A stretch of 5,763 bases of DNA from Thermoplasmata archaeon (GTDB taxonomy: Archaea; Thermoplasmatota; Thermoplasmata; Thermoplasmatales; Thermoplasmataceae). Under the pieces are notes generated by a model, which worked only from the letters and a program-made list of their open reading frames with translations, was not told where the DNA came from and ran no database searches. The stretch is from NCBI GenBank assembly GCA_021811505.1, contig JAJZOM010000211.1, positions 1-5,763 of the forward strand, written 5' to 3'. Made by a program: the position numbers and the translations under genes. Position 1 is the first letter of the stretch; the number at the start of each line of letters is the position of its first letter. Positions 1-3,828 of the stretch are shown here, in pieces.

Positions 1-813
1 GAGAATCATAACCGGAACATCCAGGAAGAATAAAGGATATGTTGAGAACAGACCCCAGGGCAGGAGGAATACATTTAACAGTACCGAACCCAGAAGGTAC
101 TGCTTGATGTATGACCCCCATTTATTTATTGCAAGCAATTTTCCGCTGTATTCGTAATTAAGGCCTTCTTCTATCATCCCCAGTTCCTGGAGTCCGGAAC
201 TTTCAAGCGGCAGTTTTCCGGTTTCATAAAGGAAAAGCATCAGGAAAGCCAGCGTAGCAAAAATATGGGCCAGAGAAACATTCTGAAGCGGATTGGCTAC
301 AAGGAAATGGTTGGTTACGTAGGGATTGTTGGTTGCAGTTATGAGTGAAACAGCAAAGAATACCGTGATCAGGGTGCCTTCGGACAGGAAGTTGAAGGAT
401 ATTGCCCTGGAAGTTCCCAGAGCAGAGAAATTGCTGTTTGAGTTCATGGCAGCAGCCATTTTCATGAAAGCCGCTGTGGAGAAAAGAATGGCACCGCCCA
501 GGAAATCGGCTGAAGCCGTGAAATAGATAGGCTGCGGAATCAGTACGGGTATGATGATGCTAATGAGCGAATAGACACCGAATGCAACATAGGGAATGTA
601 TTTGAAAAGCAGTCCCGATCCTTCCGGAAGGAGTGTCTCTTTCCTCAGAAGCTTGGACAGATCATAATAAGGCTGGAATATGCTGGGGCCCTTCTTTGAT
701 TCAACTTTGCTTTTGAAACTGGCCAAAATTCCTGCGAATAGCGGAGCAAAAAGTACTACGAAGAAGTACTGGAGCACTGTTTCTACTAATGTTACGTACT
801 GAACGTCAACCAC
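1..813 (-). CDS. HyfC/HycD-like membrane subunit of a group 4 hydrogenase-related complex (NuoH family), C-terminus outside window
   Basis: The reverse strand reads open for 271 codons from GTG at 813 to the window edge, so the protein is cut at its C-terminus; the family is about 300 residues long. Residues 10-31, 72-93, 104-123, 143-160, 176-196 and the last ~25 residues are hydrophobic and look like membrane helices. Family signatures are GPSIFQPYYDLSKLLRKE (residues 42-59), the LGTSR loop (132-136), ETGKLPLE (197-204) and EYSG (221-224), all in the order found in HycD/HyfC. In the family this subunit sits in the membrane, contacts the hydrogenase-like module and helps couple electron transfer to ion translocation. 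GTG 813 is preferred because the family N-terminus aligns there and an in-frame TGA lies six codons upstream (832-834). No good Shine-Dalgarno site is seen. Whether the complex is a true hydrogenase cannot be told, because the catalytic subunits are outside the window. Confidence 0.88.
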   Translation of the reverse strand, partial: MVDVQYVTLVETVLQYFFVVLFAPLFAGILASFKSKVESKKGPSIFQPYYDLSKLLRKETLLPEGSGLLFKYIPYVAFGVYSLISIIIPVLIPQPIYFTASADFLGGAILFSTAAFMKMAAAMNSNSNFSALGTSRAISFNFLSEGTLITVFFAVSLITATNNPYVTNHFLVANPLQNVSLAHIFATLAFLMLFLYETGKLPLESSGLQELGMIEEGLNYEYSGKLLAINKWGSYIKQYLLGSVLLNVFLLPWGLFSTYPLFFLDVPVMIL

Positions 814-837
814 CTTTATTGAAAGCAGGCGTCATCA

Positions 838-853
838 GCCAGCTATCGCTGGC
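838..853. repeat. Hairpin GCCAGC-TATC-GCTGGC in divergent intergenic region
   Basis: A perfect 6-bp inverted repeat with a 4-base loop. If the HyfC-like gene is transcribed from the TATA candidate near 888-895, this hairpin falls in its 5' untranslated leader, 25 bases before the GTG. It could be a leader RNA structure or a protein-binding site; the role is inferred from position only. Confidence 0.5.
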
Positions 854-867
854 GGTTAACATACTAG

Positions 868-887
868 TGTGGAAACGCCATTCCACA
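868..887. promoter_or_regulatory. Inverted repeat TGTGGAA-n6-TTCCACA, candidate operator between divergent genes
   Basis: Seven-base perfect arms separated by six bases. It lies directly downstream, on the minus strand, of the TATA-like GTATAAG at 889-895, i.e. between the putative TATA box and transcription start of the HyfC-like gene, a typical place for an archaeal repressor to block initiation. It is also upstream of the plus-strand TATA candidate. The symmetry is direct observation; the operator role is inference. Confidence 0.45.
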
Positions 888-896
888 ACTTATACC
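888..896 (-). promoter_or_regulatory. Candidate TATA box for the HyfC-like gene
   Basis: On the minus strand the sequence reads GGTATAAGT. With the usual archaeal spacing of about 25 bases, transcription would start near 865 and leave a leader of about 50 bases before GTG 813. No clear TATA box lies closer to the start codon. Confidence 0.4.
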
Positions 897-913
897 AGAC
901 TGTGATAGCGTTG

Positions 914-924
914 CCATATATATG
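914..924 (+). promoter_or_regulatory. Candidate TATA box for the exported PepSY-like gene
   Basis: The stretch CCATATATATG is the most TATA-like sequence before the gene. It predicts a start near 945 and a leader of about 65 bases, which agrees with the presence of a Shine-Dalgarno site at 1001-1006 rather than a leaderless start. Confidence 0.45.
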
Positions 925-1000
925 TATTATGAGCCATGAAGCCTTTACGACGCGTCTTTGTACCATAAACGTTTAGAGATAATTTTCAACTCACTCGTCA

Positions 1001-1006
1001 GGAGGT
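1001..1006 (+). promoter_or_regulatory. Strong Shine-Dalgarno site GGAGGT
   Basis: GGAGGT lies five bases before ATG 1012. It fixes that start and shows this gene is translated from a leadered mRNA, unlike several genes in this window whose TATA boxes point to leaderless starts. Confidence 0.8.
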
Positions 1007-1011
1007 AAAAT

Positions 1012-1443
1012 ATGATATCATTGATGAGCGCAAAAGCCATAATAGCTATCCTGGCTCTCGCATCCGCAGTATCCATTACTGGAGCGGCCGGACACGCGAC
1101 GATAGGCAATGCGATTTCAGATCTGGCTGGGAATAGTAATCTCACGGCAGCGGAAAATGTAACTTTATCCTATGTAGATACCCATTACGCTGGAAACGGC
1201 ACTGCTAAGATTCTTAAAGTTGAAAGCGACACTGAAAATGGAACTGCTGTATTTGACATAAACGTACTGGCACCCAACGGAATGGTGTATGTTGTTCATG
1301 TTGACAAAGCCAACAATACTGTGATGTCTGCACACCTTGCAGAGAACCAGAATTACTCAAACAGCAATACTGATGACCAGAAAGAAAGCAAAGAAGGAAA
1401 TGAGCAGGAACACGAGAATCAGAACAACACCAAGGATAACTGA
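1012..1443 (+). CDS. Small exported PepSY-like protein with many N-glycosylation sequons
   Basis: The 143-residue product starts with a short segment ending in K8, then a hydrophobic stretch (residues 9-26, rich in A, I, L) that looks like a signal peptide or membrane anchor. Residues about 44-111 (TAAENVTLSYVDTHYAGNG..., then two beta-rich segments KILKVES and GMVYVVHVDKANNTV) resemble one PepSY domain: an acidic helix-starting segment followed by strands ending in a V-V-V-D motif. The tail (112-143) is polar, rich in N, E, Q and K and probably disordered. Seven N-x-S/T sequons are present (N43, N49, N62, N76, N101, N114, N138), which fits a heavily glycosylated surface protein of an acidophilic archaeon. 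PepSY domains are often linked to protease inhibition or cell-surface roles; no specific function can be assigned here. The gene is divergent from the HyfC-like operon and appears monocistronic. The start is supported by the strong GGAGGT site. Confidence 0.8.
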   Translation: MISLMSAKAIIAILALASAVSITGAAGHATIGNAISDLAGNSNLTAAENVTLSYVDTHYAGNGTAKILKVESDTENGTAVFDINVLAPNGMVYVVHVDKANNTVMSAHLAENQNYSNSNTDDQKESKEGNEQEHENQNNTKDN

Positions 1444-1463
1444 TCATTCCATAGTCTACGCTA

Positions 1464-1497
1464 TTTTTTGCTTGGCACATTAATTTTTTAGGTGCCA
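1464..1497 (+). terminator. T-rich terminator region with TGGCAC/GTGCCA hairpin
   Basis: Two T6 runs (1464-1469 and 1484-1489) follow the PepSY-like gene, and TGGCAC (1473-1478) can pair with GTGCCA (1492-1497) around the second run. Archaeal terminators depend mainly on T-runs, so termination here is plausible; the hairpin may be incidental. Confidence 0.45.
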
Positions 1498-1688
1498 TTA
1501 TCTATTTATTCAGGATTTTTCGAGGTAAGGTTGAATTGAAAGAACCACTCAGTCTGCCCGTCGATCATCATTTATTCAGACAAGGCTGAATTCATCACTG
1601 TGGTCTCTTGTCTAATACGCAAAAACTATTTCTGTATTTTCATATGGCTATTCTGCTGATCTGATACTCGCAGCAGAAGGCTGAGAGA

Positions 1689-2096
1689 ATGACACCAGAA
1701 ATTACTGATGACGACAGGAAACTCGTGAAAATGGCCCAGGATGCGATTGCGTCCAGATTCAAGCCTGGATGGCATTCCATTGGATCAGCATTGCGGACGA
1801 GAAGCGGTAAAACATATGTTTCCATACATATTGATGCAAACGTCGGTAGAATAGCGGTATGTGCAGAAGCAATAGCTGTTGCCAATGCTGTCTATGATGG
1901 TGAAACTGAATTCGACACCATAGTCGCGGTGCAGCATCCAAAGAATCCTGACGAGGAATTCAAGGTCGTTTCTCCATGTGGCATGTGCAGAGAACTTGTT
2001 ACCGATTATGACAAAAATACAAAGGTGATAATTGACGTTGGAGGACAGTTGAAGAAGATGCAGATGATGGGACTCATTCCATACAAGTATCTATGA
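1689..2096 (+). CDS. Cytidine deaminase-like zinc hydrolase of uncertain substrate
   Basis: The 135-residue length and motif order match the small tetrameric cytidine deaminase/blasticidin deaminase family. The zinc and proton-shuttle motif is C58-A-E60 and the second zinc motif is P96-C97-G-M-C100-R101, giving three cysteine ligands and the catalytic Glu. Such enzymes remove an amino group from a pyrimidine-type base in the cytosol, usually for nucleoside salvage. However, the residues that bind the ribose in classical enzymes (the N-x-E-N segment) align here with H47-I-D49-A50, and the usual Arg after C-A-E is A61, so the substrate may not be cytidine. Both flanks lack partner genes, so it is probably a single-gene unit. 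ATG 1689 is the first start after an in-frame TGA at 1662-1664; no strong Shine-Dalgarno site is seen (GGCTGAGAGA at best). The general deaminase call is firm, the substrate is not. Confidence 0.85.
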   Translation: MTPEITDDDRKLVKMAQDAIASRFKPGWHSIGSALRTRSGKTYVSIHIDANVGRIAVCAEAIAVANAVYDGETEFDTIVAVQHPKNPDEEFKVVSPCGMCRELVTDYDKNTKVIIDVGGQLKKMQMMGLIPYKYL

Positions 2097-2190
2097 GCTT
2101 TCACTCATGTATTTTGATAAAATTCCGAACGTATAATGTCATGTGAAAAAGTATTCAGATGGTTCTCAGTCCCTTGAAAGTGGCTCCGTT

Positions 2191-2203
2191 AAATTTTTAT
2201 TTT
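2191..2203 (+). promoter_or_regulatory. Candidate TATA box for tRNA-Pro
   Basis: The A/T-only stretch AAATTTTTATTTT ends 23 bases before the mature tRNA 5' end, a good distance for an archaeal box A feeding a tRNA transcript with little or no leader. Confidence 0.55.
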
Positions 2204-2226
2204 GTCAACACTCTCTTACAATCCGG

Positions 2227-2299
2227 GGGGCTGTGGGGTAGCTTGGTATCCTACGGGCTTTGGGAGCCTGAGACTCCGGTCCAAATCCGGGCAGCCCCA
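2227..2299 (+). tRNA. tRNA-Pro (anticodon UGG)
   Basis: A full cloverleaf can be drawn. The acceptor stem GGGGCTG (2227-2233) pairs with CAGCCCC (2292-2298), with discriminator A2299. The D arm is GGGT/TCCT around AGCTTGGTA. The anticodon stem CGGGC (2254-2258) pairs with GCCTG (2266-2270), and the loop TTTGGGA puts TGG at 2261-2263. The variable loop is AGAC and the T stem TCCGG/CCGGG closes the loop TCCAAAT. There is no intron and no encoded CCA, as usual in archaea. UGG can read all Pro codons ending in A or G and possibly others. The T-loop carries C at position 55 where U (pseudouridine) is nearly universal. Confidence 0.95.
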
Positions 2300-2366
2300 T
2301 CTGTTCTGTTTCCGGATTCATGCATCCTGACCAATTGCGTCATTTTTCCACCTCTTTGAAATATAA

Positions 2367-2398
2367 TTGTCCGAGCGATTTATCGACTGTCCGGACAA
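2367..2398. promoter_or_regulatory. Candidate operator upstream of the DUF2283 gene (TGTCCG repeats)
   Basis: TTGTCCG (2367-2373) is repeated inverted as CGGACAA (2392-2398), and TGTCCGGACA (2388-2397) is itself a perfect 10-bp palindrome. TGTCCG therefore occurs twice in direct orientation exactly 20 bases apart (2368 and 2388), about two helical turns, plus once inverted. A small inner hairpin CGAT-TT-ATCG (2376-2385) lies between. The repeat abuts the A/T-rich TATA candidate at 2398-2408, so a protein bound here would sit on the promoter. Autoregulation by the DUF2283/DUF4258 products is an inference. Confidence 0.5.
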
Positions 2399-2408
2399 AA
2401 TAAAAAAT
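2398..2408 (+). promoter_or_regulatory. Candidate TATA box for the DUF2283-DUF4258 operon
   Basis: The run AAAATAAAAAA begins right after the CGGACAA repeat and is about 30-40 bases before GTG 2439. This spacing suits a leaderless or very short-leader transcript; no good Shine-Dalgarno site precedes the GTG. Confidence 0.4.
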
Positions 2409-2438
2409 TGTTTTTAGGCAAAGGAATCATGTAGAATT

Positions 2439-2666
2439 GTGCCAAAATATATCATCGACTATGATGCCCAGGCTGATGCCGCTTACATAAAGATAAGTGG
2501 CGGCAAGATAGAGGAATCTATTGAGGTGAATGAAGGGCTCATTATAGACATAAACAAGAAAAGGCAACTCATAGGAGTGGAGATCTTGAACTTCTCAAGT
2601 ACTAAATTGAGTATTAATGAGTTGCTGACCAGACAGTTTGAAAATCTGGTTTCCGTGGTTAAATGA
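2439..2666 (+). CDS. DUF2283 family protein, probable antitoxin-type partner
   Basis: The 75-residue product has the DUF2283 pattern: an N-terminal strand and acid-rich turn (YIIDYDAQADAAYIKIS, residues 4-20), then K-I-E-E-S-I-E-V, the G-L-I-I-D (33-37) segment and the diagnostic I-G-V-E-I-L (45-50), followed by a short C-terminal helix. DUF2283 proteins are small and very often encoded next to DUF4258 or similar toxin-like genes, which is the case here: the TGA stop (2664-2666) overlaps the ATG of the next gene at 2663, so the two are translationally coupled. Function as antitoxin is inferred from this pairing and not shown by the sequence. The GTG start fits the family N-terminus; an ATG at 2430 is followed at once by TAG and cannot be used. 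Confidence 0.8.
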   Translation: MPKYIIDYDAQADAAYIKISGGKIEESIEVNEGLIIDINKKRQLIGVEILNFSSTKLSINELLTRQFENLVSVVK

Positions 2667-2833
2667 TCGTAATCTACTACAAACACGCTGAAAGGAGGAT
2701 GGAGGAAAGAGGAATTTCAAGAACAATAGTAGAAGCTGTTCTTGGAAATCCGGATACGGAAGAAACACAATCTAACCATATCCGCAACCCCATGTTGAGT
2801 AACATGAGTGTATCTCTGTGTCGTCCTAAGTGA
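2663..2833 (+). pseudogene. C-terminally truncated DUF4258 gene (toxin-like partner)
   Basis: From ATG 2663 the frame gives 56 residues before TGA 2831-2833. Residues 1-35 match the DUF4258 start very well: a strand (IVIYYKHA), the H-A-E-R-R-M-E-E-R-G-I-S signature (residues 8-19), the helix TIVEAVLGNP (21-30) and D31. The family normally continues for about 35-45 more residues with a basic segment and two or three strands (a pattern such as L-R-V-V-Y...V-I-T-V). Here the sequence after about residue 38 (QSNHIRNPMLSNMS...) has none of these, and the other two frames offer no continuation. The gene therefore looks cut by a deletion or recombination near 2768-2780. A short functional form cannot be excluded. 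The full-length family resembles RelE/BrnT-type small toxins and is often paired with DUF2283, as here (4-base overlap). Confidence 0.65.
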
Positions 2834-2849
2834 CCTGGGACTTACACGG

Positions 2850-3014
2850 TCACGACAAGCCCGATCTTACCTGTGAGACCACACCTATTGATTTACTGAG
2901 GTATTCAATATTGCAGGCATTTCTCGTCTTGCAGTGCTCCTCACATTTTGAAGCTATTTCCAAATTTGTGTAAAGAGCACCGCAAGCCTCACACCTGAAC
3001 AGTTCCTGGACCAT
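2850..3014 (-). CDS. Mini zinc-binding protein with five cysteines (C-x2-C...C-x3-C-x5-C)
   Basis: The 54-residue product from ATG 3014 carries C8-x2-C11-G, Y15, A21, C24-E-E-H27-C28 and C34-N. This spacing matches a small archaeal zinc-finger-like family whose members read roughly C-x2-C-G-x2-Y-x5-A-x2-C-E-x2-C-x5-C-N. It probably binds one zinc (perhaps two with help from H27) and acts as a small cytosolic or nucleic-acid-associated factor; its role is not known to me. ATG 3014 is chosen over the longer frame (ATG 3089) because an AGGAG site (3024-3028) lies nine bases upstream and the family starts only a few residues before the first C-x2-C. The gene is convergent with the truncated DUF4258 gene, with 16 bases between their stops, and divergent from hicB. 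Confidence 0.75.
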   Translation of the reverse strand: MVQELFRCEACGALYTNLEIASKCEEHCKTRNACNIEYLSKSIGVVSQVRSGLS

Positions 3015-3034
3015 ATAAATAAACTCCTGTGAAG

Positions 3035-3050
3035 TATCAGATAACTGATA
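3035..3050. promoter_or_regulatory. Palindrome TATCAG-ATAA-CTGATA upstream of the mini zinc protein
   Basis: A perfect 6-base inverted repeat around ATAA, 20 bases before ATG 3014 and just upstream of its AGGAG site. On the minus strand it overlaps the A/T-rich TTATTATCAGTTAT, which may be promoter sequence. It is a candidate operator; no binder can be named. Confidence 0.45.
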
Positions 3051-3178
3051 ATAAGGGTAATGGAACAATGAAATGCGTAATACATCCATGCAATTTCACA
3101 ATCAACCTTCAGCAGGCAAAGACGCCCACAGAGGATCAGATTTCGGACTTTTAATGCAGTATCAAGCTGAAACCCAAA

Positions 3179-3194
3179 ACCTTTATTTCTTATT
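3179..3194 (+). promoter_or_regulatory. TATA box region for hicBA, leaderless start
   Basis: ACCTTTATTTCTTATT resembles a BRE plus TATA element and is centred about 25 bases before GTG 3210, the spacing expected for a leaderless archaeal mRNA. Between box and start lies a TTATT-ATC-AATAA inverted repeat (3190-3202), low in complexity but positioned where an autoregulator could bind. Confidence 0.55.
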
Positions 3195-3209
3195 ATCAAT
3201 AAATGGAAA

Positions 3210-3428
3210 GTGAAATACACAGTTATCCTTGAAAGGGATGAGGACGGTTACTTCGTTGCAAGTGTCCCAGCGTTGTCGGGATGTTTCACCCAGGGTAAAA
3301 CCCTGGAAGAAGTTATGGCTAACATAAAGGAGGCCATAGAACTTTACATAGAGGACCTGAAGGAACATGGGGAGGAGATTCCCGAAGACACCACTCAGGG
3401 CATTATGGACGTAGAAGTGAATGTCTAA
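3210..3428 (+). CDS. hicB: HicB-family antitoxin (short form)
   Basis: The 72-residue product shows the partial RNase H-like HicB fold: K-Y-T-V-I-L-E-R-D-E-D-G-Y-F-V-A-S-V-P (residues 2-20), L-S-G-C-F-T-Q-G-K-T-L-E-E (22-34), and the helix NIKEAIELYIEDLKEHGEEIP (38-58). In the HicAB system HicB binds HicA and blocks its mRNA cleavage. The protein ends about 14 residues after this fold, so the C-terminal helix-turn-helix or ribbon-helix-helix DNA-binding domain of longer HicB proteins is missing. GTG 3210 is used since the family N-terminus aligns there; the nearby ATG 3203 is in another frame. The stop overlaps the start of hicA by 8 bases, giving an antitoxin-first operon with coupled translation. 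Confidence 0.93.
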   Translation: MKYTVILERDEDGYFVASVPALSGCFTQGKTLEEVMANIKEAIELYIEDLKEHGEEIPEDTTQGIMDVEVNV

Positions 3429-3636
3429 ACTGCCAGTTGTTTCCTCGGATAACGTGATTAAGGCACTCTCCGAATTTGGTTTCACTGTTTCAAGCCAGAG
3501 GGGAAGCCATGTTAAACTCAGAAAGGATTCCGTTTCCTTGATTGTGCCAATGCATAACGAACTGGGGAAAGGAATACTCAGGAAAATATTGAAACAGGCA
3601 GGCATCACGGTTGATGAGTTCATAAAAGTCCTGTGA
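3421..3636 (+). CDS. hicA: HicA-family mRNA interferase toxin
   Basis: The 71-residue product has the complete double-stranded-RNA-binding-like HicA fold. It opens with SKLPVVSSDNVIKALSEFGF (residues 2-21), then Q26-R-G-S-H30 with the catalytic His, the strand VKLRKD, V-P-M-H45-N-E-L-G-K-G (42-51) and the helix ILRKILKQAGITVDEFIKVL. HicA toxins cut mRNA and tmRNA and arrest growth until HicB neutralises them. Length and all key residues are those of a normal family member, so the toxin looks intact. It overlaps hicB by 8 bases and has no promoter of its own; a short TTTT run follows the stop (3641-3644). Confidence 0.94.
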   Translation: MSKLPVVSSDNVIKALSEFGFTVSSQRGSHVKLRKDSVSLIVPMHNELGKGILRKILKQAGITVDEFIKVL

Positions 3637-3676
3637 CACTTTTCTCAATCCTCCTGAGTAACCCTATGCCTTCTCA

Positions 3677-3787
3677 TTATATCCGCCCTTCAACCCACTT
3701 TCTCATTTCCTTGCGATCATATTCTTCAACGGGAATATTAACGTAATGCCCATATTGTGTTGTAAACGCCAGTAAAAATTGATACAC
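3677..3787 (-). other. Possible small minus-strand gene or gene remnant between hicA and the LURP-one-like gene
   Basis: A 36-codon frame runs from GTG 3787 to TAA 3677-3679 and encodes a peptide whose C-terminal half (YGHYVNIPVEEYDRKEMRKW) has a protein-like composition with no low-complexity bias. No family is recognised and no Shine-Dalgarno site is seen. Upstream the frame closes at 3803-3805. It may be the C-terminal end of a gene lost by recombination, a very small gene, or chance. It is the only coding-like signal in this 192-base gap. Confidence 0.25.
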
Positions 3788-3797
3788 ACAGTGAGAA

Positions 3798-3807
3798 GGT
3801 TTTTATT
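3798..3807 (+). promoter_or_regulatory. Candidate TATA box for the LURP-one-like gene
   Basis: AGGTTTTTAT is centred about 26 bases before ATG 3829, which suggests a leaderless transcript. No Shine-Dalgarno site is seen before the ATG, in agreement. Confidence 0.55.
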
Positions 3808-3828
3808 CTGTCTGACGTAAATGCTGTT

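Noticed and set aside
326..526. Plus-strand open frame of 66 codons at the left end
   Set aside because: It is antisense to the HyfC-like gene, whose protein signatures are clear.
838..887. The two intergenic hairpins as part of a CRISPR or repeat array
   Set aside because: Their sequences differ from each other and there is no regular spacing or recurrence.
2227..2299. tRNA-Pro as an attachment site of an integrated element
   Set aside because: No second copy of the tRNA 3' end and no integrase is visible in the window, so no attachment site is annotated.
2159..2359. Plus-strand open frame of 66 codons
   Set aside because: It runs through the whole tRNA-Pro gene and its promoter, and the product has no family resemblance.
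2850..3089. Longer start (ATG 3089) for the mini zinc protein
   Set aside because: The extra 25 residues would cross the palindrome at 3035-3050, and ATG 3014 has an AGGAG site at good distance.
2954..3220. Minus-strand open frame of 88 codons
   Set aside because: It overlaps the mini zinc protein in another frame and covers the hicBA promoter; the composition (many C, L, W, Y) is that of a chance frame.
3183..3623. Minus-strand open frame of 146 codons opposite hicBA
   Set aside because: It is antisense to two clearly recognised genes and is open only because of their codon use.
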